Numbered from the stretch's first letter, positions 42,529-51,680 are shown. The stretch is DNA of 64,000 nucleotides from Pedobacter sp. SL55 (GCF_026625705.1 NZ_CP113059.1:4030001-4094000), one strand, 5' to 3'. Notes: a model not told the origin generated them from the sequence alone. A program made the numbers and translations.

Positions 42529-45500
42529 ATGAATAAACTGATTAAAACCATTATTGGGTTTTCTTTAAAGAATAAATATTTCATCTTCTTTACCACCTTT
42601 ATTTTGGTGCTAGCGGGTTACTTGAGTTTCAAGAAAACCACTATCGAAGCCTTTCCAGATGTAACCAATACCAACGTAACCATTATTACACAATGGCCGG
42701 GTAGAAGTGCCGAGGAGGTAGAAAAATTTGTTACCCGTCCGCTAGAAATAGCGATGAACCCTACCGAAAAAAGAACCAGCATTCGTTCTTCTTCCCTATT
42801 CGGACTTTCTATTGTTAAAATAACTTTTGATGACGACGTAGATTACGCTTTTGCCAGGGTGCAAGTAAACAACCACATCGAAGAAGCAGATTTACCCGAC
42901 GGTATACAACCAGAAGTACAACCTCCCTACGGTCCTACCGGCGAAATTTTTCGTTACACGCTAACTAGCAATCAAAAATCGGTTAAAGAACTAAAAACCA
43001 TTCAAGATTGGACTATCCAAAGGGAATTATTATCCGTTTCTGGAATAGCCGATGTAGTGAGCTTTGGTGGCGAAGTAAAGACTTACCAAATTACAGTTGA
43101 TCCGCAAAAAGCGATACAATACAATGTTACAGCAACGGAGTTATTCGATGCTGTTTCTAAAAGCAACATCAACGTAGGTGGCGATGTGATTGTGCAAGGC
43201 GGACAAGCCTATGTGGTTCGTGGCATTGGAGTTTTAAATAATATCGAAGAGATTAAAAACGTAGTTGTAGATAATTACAATGGCATCCCTATCTATGTAA
43301 AAACCATTGCAGAAGTTACCGAAGCTGCTTTACCACGCTTAGGTCAGGTAGGTAGAGATTACGATCCAGATGTAGTACAAGGCATTGTGGTAATGCGTAA
43401 GGGCGAAAATCCGAGCGAAGTCATCAAAAAACTGAAAATTAAAATTGAAGACATCAATAACAACATTTTGCCAGATGATGTAAAAATCAAATCGTTTTAC
43501 GACCGCGAAGATTTGGTAAACTTTGCCACACACACGGTAATGGGCAATATGTTCGAGGGTATTTTGTTTGTAACCGTTATTGTTTTCCTTTTTATGGCCG
43601 ATTGGCGAACTACGCTTATCGTATCCATCGTTATTCCTCTGGCCTTGCTGTTTGCTTTCATCTGTTTAAAGCTAAAAGGCATGTCGGCCAACCTCTTATC
43701 TATGGGCGCCATTGATTTTGGAATTATCATAGATGGTGCTGTAGTTATGGTCGAAGGTATTTTTGTAGTGCTCGACCAAAAGGCCCATAAAGTGGGCATG
43801 GAAAAATTCAACAAAATAAGTAAGCTAGGGTTAATTAAAAAGACCTGTTTAGAGAATGGAAAAGGCATTTTCTTCGCTAAGCTAATCATCATTACAGGCT
43901 TGATGCCCATCTTTACTTTCGAAAAAGTAGAAGGTAAAATGTTTTCGCCACTGGCATGGACACTAAGTTTTGCCTTATTAGGTGCGTTATTGCTAACCTT
44001 TACCTTGGTACCTGCCATGGCAAGCATTTTACTGAAGAAAAACGTGAAAGAAAAGCACAATATCTTTCTAGAATTCATCACTAAATACACTTTAAAGGCT
44101 TATGACAAATGCTTTAAATTCAAAAAAATAGCATTTTACACTTCAATTGTAATTTTAATCACAGGTATTTTCAGTTTCAAGTTTTTAGGTAGCGAGTTTT
44201 TACCTAATCTGGATGAAGGTTCTATCTACGTACGTGCTACTGGCCCATTGAGTATTTCTTTAGATGAAACCAAGAAGCTTTCTAACGAAATGCGTAAAAT
44301 CTTCTTGAGTTTTGAGGAAGTAAAACAGGTTTTATCGCAAACCGGCAGACCAAACGATGGTACCGATGCCACTGGCTTTTACAATATGGAGTTCCATGTT
44401 GACATCTACCCTAAAAAAGAATGGAAGCGAAAACAAACGAAAGAGCAGTTGATTGAGCGTATGCAGGAGAAACTGAAAGGATTTCCTGGCATTAGCTTAA
44501 ACTTCTCGCAACCTATTTCTGATAACGTTGAGGAAGCCGTTTCTGGGGTTAAAGGTTCTATTGTAGTCAAACTCTTTGGCGATAACTTCGAGTTTATCGA
44601 ACAGGAAGAAGAAAAAATCTTCAACATTCTTAAAACGGTAGAAGGTATCGAAGATTTAGGGATCTTGAGAAATTTAGGCCAGCCAGAACTACAAATCGAT
44701 TTAAGTCAGCGTAAAATGGGTTTATATGGTGTAAGCACTGCCGATGCCAATGCTGTTGTAGAAATGGCGATTGGTGGTAAAGCAGCTACACAAATCTACG
44801 AAGGCGAAAAGAAATTTGACCTGATTATCCGTTATCCAGAAGATTTCAGAAATGACGAAACGGCTATCGCTAATTTGCGTGTTCCCACCATTTCTGGCTC
44901 TAAAGTTCCTTTGGGCGAAATCGCCAGAATTAAGAAAATTACTGGCCCAAGCATGATTTACCGTGATAAACATACCCGCTACGGCGCTATCAAATTCTCT
45001 ATCCGTGGTAGGGATATGGGAAGCGTAATTGCCGAAGCGCAGCAAAAGGTAAATGCCGCCATTAAACTGCCAAAGCCATACCGTTTAGAATGGGCAGGAG
45101 ACTTTGAAAATCAGCAGCGAGCAAGCAAGCAGCTTTCTCAAGCAGTTCCTATTAGTTTATTATTGATTTTCTTTATCCTGTTCATTTTATTCGGAAACGT
45201 GAAAGATGCCTTATTGGTGCTCAACAACGTGCCGTTTGCTATGGTTGGTGGTATCTTGGCATTGCTAGCAACAGGCATTAACTTTAATATCTCGGCGGGC
45301 ATTGGGTTTATTGCATTGTTCGGTATTTGTGTACAAAATGGAGTTATCCTGATCACAAAATTCAAGAGCAACATCACAGAGCTAAAACACCAGCCTACTT
45401 GGACTTTTGCCGATGCCATTAAAGACGGAATTGCCACCAGAATGCGCCCAGTTATTATGACGGCTTTGATGGCGGCGATAGGTCTATTGCCAGCGGCATT

Positions 45501-45657
45501 ATCTACAGGCATTGGTTCCGAGGCGTCAAAACCTTTAGCAGTGGTGGTAATAGGTGGTTTAATTACCAATACGCTATTTAATTTGTTCGTATATCCAATT
45601 GTGTTTTACTGGAGTTACAAGAAAAAAGTACACCATTTACAAGAGGTAATTGCTTAG
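42529..45657 (+). CDS. RND efflux pump, CzcA/CusA heavy-metal family
   Basis: The 1042-residue protein has twelve transmembrane segments in two halves and two periplasmic porter regions. The start is NKLIKTIIGFSLKNKYFIFF. TM4 carries GAIDFGIIIDGAVVMVEGIF, whose Asp residues form the proton relay of HME-RND pumps. FPDVTNTNVTIITQWPGRSA and LGSEFLPNLDEGSIYVRATG are CzcA/CusA hallmarks. Family members export Cu, Ag, Zn, Co, Cd or Ni; the exact metal is not evident. A strong terminator lies after it. Confidence 0.94.
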   Translation: MNKLIKTIIGFSLKNKYFIFFTTFILVLAGYLSFKKTTIEAFPDVTNTNVTIITQWPGRSAEEVEKFVTRPLEIAMNPTEKRTSIRSSSLFGLSIVKITFDDDVDYAFARVQVNNHIEEADLPDGIQPEVQPPYGPTGEIFRYTLTSNQKSVKELKTIQDWTIQRELLSVSGIADVVSFGGEVKTYQITVDPQKAIQYNVTATELFDAVSKSNINVGGDVIVQGGQAYVVRGIGVLNNIEEIKNVVVDNYNGIPIYVKTIAEVTEAALPRLGQVGRDYDPDVVQGIVVMRKGENPSEVIKKLKIKIEDINNNILPDDVKIKSFYDREDLVNFATHTVMGNMFEGILFVTVIVFLFMADWRTTLIVSIVIPLALLFAFICLKLKGMSANLLSMGAIDFGIIIDGAVVMVEGIFVVLDQKAHKVGMEKFNKISKLGLIKKTCLENGKGIFFAKLIIITGLMPIFTFEKVEGKMFSPLAWTLSFALLGALLLTFTLVPAMASILLKKNVKEKHNIFLEFITKYTLKAYDKCFKFKKIAFYTSIVILITGIFSFKFLGSEFLPNLDEGSIYVRATGPLSISLDETKKLSNEMRKIFLSFEEVKQVLSQTGRPNDGTDATGFYNMEFHVDIYPKKEWKRKQTKEQLIERMQEKLKGFPGISLNFSQPISDNVEEAVSGVKGSIVVKLFGDNFEFIEQEEEKIFNILKTVEGIEDLGILRNLGQPELQIDLSQRKMGLYGVSTADANAVVEMAIGGKAATQIYEGEKKFDLIIRYPEDFRNDETAIANLRVPTISGSKVPLGEIARIKKITGPSMIYRDKHTRYGAIKFSIRGRDMGSVIAEAQQKVNAAIKLPKPYRLEWAGDFENQQRASKQLSQAVPISLLLIFFILFILFGNVKDALLVLNNVPFAMVGGILALLATGINFNISAGIGFIALFGICVQNGVILITKFKSNITELKHQPTWTFADAIKDGIATRMRPVIMTALMAAIGLLPAALSTGIGSEASKPLAVVVIGGLITNTLFNLFVYPIVFYWSYKKKVHHLQEVIA

Positions 45658-45733
45658 AAAAAACTAAACAACTCGGCCGTTCTTTCGAACGCAAATGAGA
45701 AATCTATCAGTATTAAACTTAAAAATTACGACT

Positions 45734-45782
45734 GAAAAGCAGGGCTATAGTTTTATAGGAAATGGTAGCCCTGCTTTTCGTT
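45734..45782 (+). terminator. Terminator of the efflux operon
   Basis: GAAAAGCAGGGCTA (45734-45747) pairs with TAGCCCTGCTTTTC (45766-45779), a 14-bp perfect stem. Confidence 0.85.
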
Positions 45783-45815
45783 ACAATCTTTTGTGATTGG
45801 CACTATATAGAACAG

Positions 45816-45844
45816 ACTTCGTAAGTTTTGAAAACTTACGAAGT
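45816..45844. repeat. Near-perfect palindrome, 14-bp arms
   Basis: ACTTCGTAAGTTTT-G-AAAACTTACGAAGT: two 14-bp arms around one base. It resembles a second terminator or a repeat; no gene ends immediately before it. Confidence 0.75.
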
Positions 45845-45865
45845 TTAAAACTAGTAGTACAACAA

Positions 45866-45966
45866 AAGGATTTTCACTACAATCAGGTTTAAAATGCAAG
45901 GCTTGTGCATCAAACCAACTTTGTCAATCCACTATATCACCATCTAAAAGATTGACAAAGTTTCAA
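45866..45966. repeat. Hairpin repeat, copy 2 (AACTTTGTCAATC family)
   Basis: CACTACAATCAGGTTTAAAA is followed by AACTTTGTCAATC (45917-45929) pairing with GATTGACAAAGTT (45950-45962). Compare 633-732 and 4332-4361. Confidence 0.75.
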
Positions 45967-46112
45967 CATTTTTCTTCGAGTTCTTCGCGAAACTTCAAAA
46001 TCCTTTGCAGTTAATTTTAACTCAAAGCGAAAAAGACACGCTAAATTGACAAAAATCATTAGCTCATCCTAGCTTATATTCAGCATATTTGTACTACCTA
46101 ATCGGCAAAATC

Positions 46113-46463
46113 ATGAAAAAAACGAGCTTATTCATATTATTCACACTATTAACGTATATCGTTAACGCACAAGAAACACCCTCAAAAACAACTAAAATAG
46201 AGAAAAAGAAAGTAGAGATAGCGTGTGGCGAGTGCATGTTCAAAATGGATGGAAAAGGCTGCGACTTAGCCATTAGAATTGATGGCAAGCCTTATTTTGT
46301 AGATGGCAGAAAAATAGACGACTTTGGCGATGCGCATGCTGATGATGGCTTTTGCAATGCGATTAGAAAAGCAACCGTTACAGGAGAAATTGTTAACGGA
46401 AGATTTAAAGCAAAATCGATACAATTGGTAGAAACCAAGAAAACAGAAAAACCGAAGTCTTAG
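46113..46463 (+). CDS. DUF6370-like exported Cys-containing protein
   Basis: The 116-residue product has a signal peptide (MKKTSLFILFTLLTYIVNAQ). The mature part carries VEIACGECMFKMDGKGCDLA, then IRIDGKPYFVDGRKIDDFGD and DGFCNAIRKATVTGEIVNGR. This matches the DUF6370 pattern with CxxC-type cysteines plus one Cys downstream. Metal binding is plausible but unproven. Its place 450 bp after the CzcA-type gene on the same strand fits a metal-handling role, yet a terminator and palindromes lie between. The ATG at 46113 is preferred over the in-frame start at 46089. Confidence 0.8.
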   Translation: MKKTSLFILFTLLTYIVNAQETPSKTTKIEKKKVEIACGECMFKMDGKGCDLAIRIDGKPYFVDGRKIDDFGDAHADDGFCNAIRKATVTGEIVNGRFKAKSIQLVETKKTEKPKS

Positions 46464-46508
46464 CAATTTAACAATACCACAATTTAGCCATTATCAAAAG
46501 CTAAACTG

Positions 46509-46516
46509 TATCTTTG
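46509..46516 (+). promoter_or_regulatory. TATCTTTG -7 box, pdxJ
   Basis: It ends four bases before the ATG at 46521. Confidence 0.6.
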
Positions 46517-46520
46517 CTGC

Positions 46521-47252
46521 ATGACAAAGTTATCGGTTAACATCAACAAAATTGCTACGCTACGCAACAGCAGAGGCGGCAATAATCCTGATTTGGTTAA
46601 AGTTGCGTTAGATTGTGAAAAATTTGGCGCACAAGGCATCACAGTGCATCCACGTCCAGATGAGCGACACATCCGTTACCAAGATACTTTTGATCTAAAG
46701 GCAGTTATCGCTACCGAATTTAACATTGAAGGCAACTGCAAAGAACAAAAGTTTGTAGACTTAATGCTAGCCAACAAACCCGCTCAGGTTACTTTGGTGC
46801 CAGATGCAGAAGGTCAAATCACTTCCAACCACGGTTGGGATACCATCAAACATCAAGACTACTTGAAAGAAATGGTAGCGGTATTCCAACAAGCGGATAT
46901 CCGTGTTTCTATTTTTGTTGATCCGGTGGTAGAAATGGTAGAAAATGCCTTAACTACAGGAACCGACAGAATTGAACTTTATACCGAAGCTTATGCCCAA
47001 CAATACTACAACAATAGAGAAAAAGCCATCGCACCTTATTTGGCCGCAGCACATAAAGCTAACGAATTAGGCATTGGCATTAATGCAGGCCACGATTTAG
47101 ATTTGCATAACCTCAAGTATTTTGCGCAAACTATCCCAGGCTTATTAGAAGTTTCTATTGGTCATGCCCTAATTAGCGATGCACTTTATTTAGGCTTAGA
47201 AGAAACCATTAAACGTTATTTGGCGCAGTTGAGACCAATGTCTGATGTCTGA
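46521..47252 (+). CDS. pdxJ: Pyridoxine 5'-phosphate synthase PdxJ
   Basis: The 243-residue TIM-barrel starts [20 protein letters not shown]. It carries [55 protein letters not shown] and the C-terminal [19 protein letters not shown] with GHALISDAL. It condenses 3-amino-2-oxopropyl phosphate with deoxyxylulose 5-phosphate, the last ring-forming step of DXP-dependent vitamin B6 synthesis. Single gene with a near-adjacent -7 box. Confidence 0.96.
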   Translation: MTKLSVNINKIATLRNSRGGNNPDLVKVALDCEKFGAQGITVHPRPDERHIRYQDTFDLKAVIATEFNIEGNCKEQKFVDLMLANKPAQVTLVPDAEGQITSNHGWDTIKHQDYLKEMVAVFQQADIRVSIFVDPVVEMVENALTTGTDRIELYTEAYAQQYYNNREKAIAPYLAAAHKANELGIGINAGHDLDLHNLKYFAQTIPGLLEVSIGHALISDALYLGLEETIKRYLAQLRPMSDV

Positions 47253-47346
47253 TGACCGAAGTTTGGCAGTAGAACCAACTAATAACTACAATAAAAAATT
47301 ATTAAATTTCATCATCCGTCTTCTGACATCTGACATCTGACTAATT

Positions 47347-48255
47347 TTGACTTTCAAGGGTATTCTTCTCGTATTATTTGGTGCTTGTAGTTTCGGTATT
47401 CTCTCTACTTTCGTAAAGTTAGCTTATAGCGAAGGGTATTCGCTAGGCGATGTTACAGGTACACAGGCTTTATTTGGTGCCTCAATGTTGTGGATTATCT
47501 ATTTAGTTCAACGTAAAACACAATCTAAAGATAAACCTAAACCCATTATTAAAACACATTGGATTAAACTGGTATTAGCTGGTACTTTTACTGGTTTAGT
47601 AAGTTTAACTTACTATCAATGCGTAAAACTTGTACCCGCTTCTATAGCCATTATCTTACTAATGCAATTTGTATGGATTAGCGTACTGCTCGAATTAGTA
47701 TTCTTCAAGAAAAAGCCCAATATGCTTCAGGTTTTCGCCATCATCATGATTTTGCTGGGAACCATTGCAGCCAGTGGCTATTTCGAACAATCGGCTGCAA
47801 ATTTAAGTATTGCTGGTATTGGCTACGGTTTGGTTGCCGCATTATGTTACGCCATTTTCTTGATGCTGAATGGTAATCTAGGTAACGAATATCCGCCACT
47901 GCAAAAAAGTGCTTTAATGATTACAGGTGCTTGTATGTTGATTTTTGCGGTACTTCCTCCAACTTTTCTTTTCAATGGTGCTTTAGGGGGTAGTTTACTT
48001 AAATGGGGGTTGATTTTAGCTGTTTTCGGCACAGTTATCCCACCATTATGTTTTGCCTCTGGTATCCCAAAAATTGGTTTAACCTTAAGTTCTATTTTAA
48101 GTTCTGCAGAGTTACCAGTGGCAGTAAGCATGTCGGCATTGGTTTTGCATGAAGAGGTTAGTTTGTTAAGGTGGATTGGGGTTGCAATTATTTTATCATC
48201 AATGATACTTCCAAATTTGGAAAATTTAAAGAAAGCAAATAGCTTTAGAAAATAA
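47347..48255 (+). CDS. EamA-family (DMT) transporter with probable TTG start
   Basis: The 302-residue protein has ten transmembrane helices in two EamA repeats. Repeat one holds GILLVLFGACSFGILSTFVK, YYQCVKLVPASIAIILLMQF and AIIMILLGTIAASGYF. Repeat two holds IAGIGYGLVAALCYAIFLML and SSILSSAELPVAVSMSALVL with WIGVAIILSSMILP. DMT permeases export metabolites; substrate unknown. The first helix begins within four residues of a TTG codon at 47347, while the next ATG would delete nearly the first two helices, and an in-frame stop (47338) lies just upstream. TTG is therefore the probable start. A TAATTTTG box overlaps that codon. Confidence 0.85.
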   Translation: MTFKGILLVLFGACSFGILSTFVKLAYSEGYSLGDVTGTQALFGASMLWIIYLVQRKTQSKDKPKPIIKTHWIKLVLAGTFTGLVSLTYYQCVKLVPASIAIILLMQFVWISVLLELVFFKKKPNMLQVFAIIMILLGTIAASGYFEQSAANLSIAGIGYGLVAALCYAIFLMLNGNLGNEYPPLQKSALMITGACMLIFAVLPPTFLFNGALGGSLLKWGLILAVFGTVIPPLCFASGIPKIGLTLSSILSSAELPVAVSMSALVLHEEVSLLRWIGVAIILSSMILPNLENLKKANSFRK

Positions 48256-48261
48256 ACGGCC

Positions 48262-48345
48262 TCCCCCAACCCCTCCAAAGGAGGGATATATAAATTACAT
48301 AGGCATCACACGTCTTCCTTTGGAGAGAGATTAAAAGGGAGGATA
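48262..48345. repeat. CCCCTCC/GGAGGG repeat
   Basis: CCTCCAAAGGAGGG followed by TTCCTTTGGAGAGAGATTAA and AGGGAGG. Related text (CCCCTCCTTTGGAGGGG, AAAGGCGGGGTGG) lies at about 49110-49143. Confidence 0.6.
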
Positions 48346-48365
48346 AACAATTGAAAGAAACCAAC

Positions 48366-48923
48366 ATGAAAAAAACAATATTAATTTCCCTAATCGCCTC
48401 TACCTTATTTGCCTGCCAAAACAATGCTAGTATTAATACCGATGAAGCTGGTAAGGTAATTACTACCTATCTAAAAGGAAATCCAGAATATAAAACCACT
48501 AGGTTTGATTTTGGCGAGCTTAAATTTAACAACGAGAAAGAATATACCGAATTAGAAAACTATCGCAAATTGGCCAATGAGGGCTACATTACGCTAACTT
48601 TATTGAGTGCTAAGAAAAAGTTTCTTTCTAAAGATAGCAGCTATGTTTACAGTGCAAAACTTACGCAAAAAGCAAGCGATTTTGTTTTAAAGCAAGAAAC
48701 AGACAAGGCAACTGTTAAAGCTGTTATCTACGAATTGACAGAAGAAAAGCCTGTAGATTTCTCTAAAGTAAATGATGCTACTGCTAAAGTAACCGTATCT
48801 CTTAAAAAGGTAAATACACCATTTGCTGCGTTTCAAAGAAAACCAGAAGATAATAGCGAGTTTTTAACCAAAACCTATCGTTTAAAATATGATAAGGAAA
48901 CAGGTTGGAGTGTAAGGAAGTAG
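48366..48923 (+). CDS. Lipoprotein of unknown family
   Basis: The 185-residue product starts MKKTILISLIASTLFACQNN, a lipoprotein signal with Cys at residue 17. The mature domain (ITTYLKGNPEYKTTRFDFGE, KEYTELENYRKLANEGYITL, YVYSAKLTQKASDFVL, FLTKTYRLKYDKETGWSVRK) is alpha/beta and resembles small outer-membrane or periplasmic Bacteroidota proteins. I do not recognise a named domain. The in-frame TTG at 48351 would add five residues; ATG at 48366 is used. A purine-rich repeat begins at its stop. Confidence 0.75.
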   Translation: MKKTILISLIASTLFACQNNASINTDEAGKVITTYLKGNPEYKTTRFDFGELKFNNEKEYTELENYRKLANEGYITLTLLSAKKKFLSKDSSYVYSAKLTQKASDFVLKQETDKATVKAVIYELTEEKPVDFSKVNDATAKVTVSLKKVNTPFAAFQRKPEDNSEFLTKTYRLKYDKETGWSVRK

Positions 48924-49592
48924 ATAAAGGAGCAAGGAATAAAGAACAAGGAATAAGGAACAAGGAATAAAGATTAAAGATTAAAGCACACTGCTGGCTA
49001 TTTCGACTAGATTACAAATCAGGAACGTGAGTTCGATTAATATTTATCGCCCTACAACACCCCGGTCTTCGACCACCCCTCTGAAAGAGAGGAATGTAGG
49101 TCGCAATTCCCCTCCTTTGGAGGGGCGCCTGAAAGGCGGGGTGGTTACAAATCGTTATAGCGTGCTTAAATACCACCCAATCACACTTTAACAATCGAAC
49201 TCAGGTTAAGAGGTAGTCGAAGGCTAGTATTTGTGCTGGTGGCCAATTGCTGTATGCTTTAGCAAACGGTTTATAGAAGCAAAATAGAGGCTTTAGCCAA
49301 AATTTTTGCAATTGATGTGGCTAAAGCGTTAACACATTATTTCCAATCCGTTGGCTAAAGCCAAACGGGAATAAAAACATATTCTTCTTCTACCAGCTTA
49401 GATTACAAATTAGAGATATTCAAAAGAAAGAATGACTTTTACCGTTGGCATCCTCGCCAACGGTTGCTGTGCTTTTGTTGGTGTCCCCGCAACTAATAAC
49501 GGGTTTCGCCCCCCTACCAATGCCAATTGGCATTTATTAAAAGGTAGTCTGCGTAACCATCAATAACAAAAGTAATCAAAACCAAACTGCAC
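48924..49592. other. Gene-free gap packed with repeats
   Basis: It opens with the purine-rich tract (ATAAAGGAGCAAGGAATAAA, about 48924-48988) right after a stop codon. Next come CCCCTCCTTTGGAGGGG with AAAGGCGGGGTGG (49110-49143), GGCTTTAGCC/GGCTAAAGC pairs (about 49290-49360) and ACCGTTGGC-ATCCTC-GCCAACGGT (49441-49464), a 9-bp hairpin. No credible gene was seen. Confidence 0.65.
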
Positions 49593-49621
49593 AAAAAAAA
49601 GCCGGCAATCCACCGGCTTAG
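49593..49621 (-). terminator. Rho-independent terminator of gltA
   Basis: On the minus strand AAGCCGG pairs with CCGGCTT and is followed by eight T's. It lies 33 bp past the gltA stop. Confidence 0.92.
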
Positions 49622-49653
49622 CAATCATATATTTGGTTGTAAAGAGAGTACAG

Positions 49654-50922
49654 TTACATGTGTTTATCTACATCGCCAACGTAAATTTGACGTGGTCTGC
49701 CGATAGGCTCTTTGTTTTCCCTCATTTCTTTCCACTGAGCGATCCATCCTGGTAAACGGCCTAATGCGAAAAGAACGGTAAACATCTCTGAAGGGAAACC
49801 CAATGCCCTGTAAATGATACCCGAGTAAAAATCTACGTTTGGATATAATTTACGGTCGATGAAATATTGATCTGTTAAAGCTGCTTGCTCTAACTTTTTA
49901 GCAATTTCTAATACCGGATCATTGATGCCTAAACTTTCTAAAATATCATCGCAAGCTTTCTTAATGATTTTAGCTCTAGGATCGAAGTTTTTGTAAACTC
50001 GGTGGCCAAAACCCATCATACGGAAAGGATCGTTTTTGTCTTTCGCTTTTGCAATCCATTTATCTGTATCGCCACCATCTTCTTTAATACGCTCTAACAT
50101 CTCAATTACAGCTTGGTTGGCACCACCATGCAGTGGACCCCAAAGTGCAGAAATACCAGCAGAAATAGAAGCGTATAAGTTACAATCTGATGAACCAACA
50201 ATCCTTACTGTAGAAGTAGAGCAGTTTTGCTCATGATCTGCGTGAAGTATTAACAATTTGTTCATGGCACTAACCACTACCGGGTTTGGTTCAAAATCTT
50301 CGGTACGTTGACCAAAAGTCATCCACAAATAGTTGGTAATGTAATCGTATTTATTTTTAGGATAAATCAAAGGATGTCCTAAAGATTTTTTGTAGATGAA
50401 AGCCACAATGGTTGTCATTTTAGCCAACATCTTGATGATGGTATCATTTTTTTGCTCTTCAGATTGGTTAGCTTCTAAACTTTCTGGGTAAAAGGTAGAA
50501 AGCGAACAAACCAATGAAGACAATTGAGCCATTGGATGAGATTTTGACGGATAACCATCAAAAAACTTCTTCATATCCTCATGGATCAACGTGTGCATGC
50601 TGATATCCTTCTGGAATTTCTCTACCGTTTCTTTTGACGGTAGCTCGCCATAGATCAATAAATAAGCGACTTCTAAAAATGATGCTTTCTCGGCCAGCTC
50701 TTCAATAGGATAACCACGATATTTTAAAATACCTTCTTCTCCGTCTAAAAATGTGATGGCACTCTTGGTAGCACCTGTATTCTTATATCCAAAATCTAAC
50801 GTAACGTGACCTGTAAGATCTCTCAATTTTGAAATATCAATAGCTTTCTCGCCTTCTGTTCCGGTAACTATTGGAAACTCATAAGTCTGTCCGTCTATCT
50901 TAATTTCTGCAGTAGTTGACAT
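49654..50922 (-). CDS. gltA: Citrate synthase (type II)
   Basis: The 422-residue enzyme has the N-terminal small domain (EIKIDGQTYEFPIVTGTEGE) and the CS signature. It includes LILHADHEQNCSTSTVRIVG, WGPLHGGANQAVIEML with an active-site His, and RMMGFGHRVYKNFDPRAKII with the second His. VDFYSGIIYRALGFP carries the catalytic Asp region. It condenses acetyl-CoA and oxaloacetate to open the TCA cycle. Length agrees with the family (about 425). A terminator follows and a gap of about 95 bp separates it from the DUF3347 gene upstream. Confidence 0.97.
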   Translation of the reverse strand: MSTTAEIKIDGQTYEFPIVTGTEGEKAIDISKLRDLTGHVTLDFGYKNTGATKSAITFLDGEEGILKYRGYPIEELAEKASFLEVAYLLIYGELPSKETVEKFQKDISMHTLIHEDMKKFFDGYPSKSHPMAQLSSLVCSLSTFYPESLEANQSEEQKNDTIIKMLAKMTTIVAFIYKKSLGHPLIYPKNKYDYITNYLWMTFGQRTEDFEPNPVVVSAMNKLLILHADHEQNCSTSTVRIVGSSDCNLYASISAGISALWGPLHGGANQAVIEMLERIKEDGGDTDKWIAKAKDKNDPFRMMGFGHRVYKNFDPRAKIIKKACDDILESLGINDPVLEIAKKLEQAALTDQYFIDRKLYPNVDFYSGIIYRALGFPSEMFTVLFALGRLPGWIAQWKEMRENKEPIGRPRQIYVGDVDKHM

Positions 50923-51016
50923 ATATCTAAAATTTTATATAATTATAAGTAGTTATTTTCGTTTATTGAAATTTAAGGCGAAAGAATTATACACTTGTTA
51001 CATTTTTTCGCACTTT

Positions 51017-51586
51017 CTAATCTAATTTTAATTTTGAAATAGTTGATTTTGCTTTAATTTCTTCGGCTATCCTTCCACATTCCATCATTTCATCTCCATA
51101 ATATGGATTTTGGATTTTCTTTTCCGAAGAAAGCCAATCGCCACCATCGCCATTATTAGCCATAGGGCAATGTTGTACGTAAATTGTACCAGAAGCTAGC
51201 GCCGCATGTTTAAACACTGGGATAACTTCTACGTTTAAAGCTGTAAAAGCAGTTCTTTGTGTCTTAATGTCTTTGGCATCGGCAATTTTACTGGCAATAG
51301 TAGCGGCATTTTCGCAGCCTGCAAATTCTTGTAAGGCTTTAGCCAACTCGGTAGCAGCTGGTTTAGCCATTTCTGGGTTTGTAGATACCAACTGGTCTTT
51401 TAAGTTAATATAAGCGGTGTAAATGGTTTGCAACTTTTGGTCTTTAAAGCTTAAAGATGCGTGAAGCGCAGTGTCTGTAGCTACTATAGCAGTATCTGTG
51501 GTTTCTTTAGTTTGCTGGTTACTTTGGCAAGCCACCAAAGTAGCTAAAGCCAAGGCTGCTAAGCTCATATATTTTTTCCCTTGCAT
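51017..51586 (-). CDS. DUF3347 lipoprotein
   Basis: The 189-residue protein has a lipoprotein leader (KYMSLAALALATLVAC, Cys about 20). The DUF3347 domain follows: QTIYTAYINLKDQLVSTNPE, FTALNVEVIPVFKHAALASG, TIYVQHCPMANNGDGGDWLS and IQNPYYGDEMMECG. This helical domain with HCPMA and a later CG motif is found at the C-terminus of CusB-like adaptors or as stand-alone proteins in Bacteroidota, and it is thought to handle metal. It is unlinked from the efflux operon here. A single gene near gltA. Confidence 0.85.
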   Translation of the reverse strand: MQGKKYMSLAALALATLVACQSNQQTKETTDTAIVATDTALHASLSFKDQKLQTIYTAYINLKDQLVSTNPEMAKPAATELAKALQEFAGCENAATIASKIADAKDIKTQRTAFTALNVEVIPVFKHAALASGTIYVQHCPMANNGDGGDWLSSEKKIQNPYYGDEMMECGRIAEEIKAKSTISKLKLD

Positions 51587-51680
51587 ACATATTTCATTTA
51601 AGGATTGCTATTTGGAAACAATCGGTTAAAGGCATGTTTTGTTTTGTGCTCAAAATAGCATTTATAATTCTAAAAACACA

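Noticed and set aside
49012..49194. 60-codon minus-strand frame
   Set aside because: It is derived from the CCCCTCC/GGAGGGG repeat; nothing else supports it.
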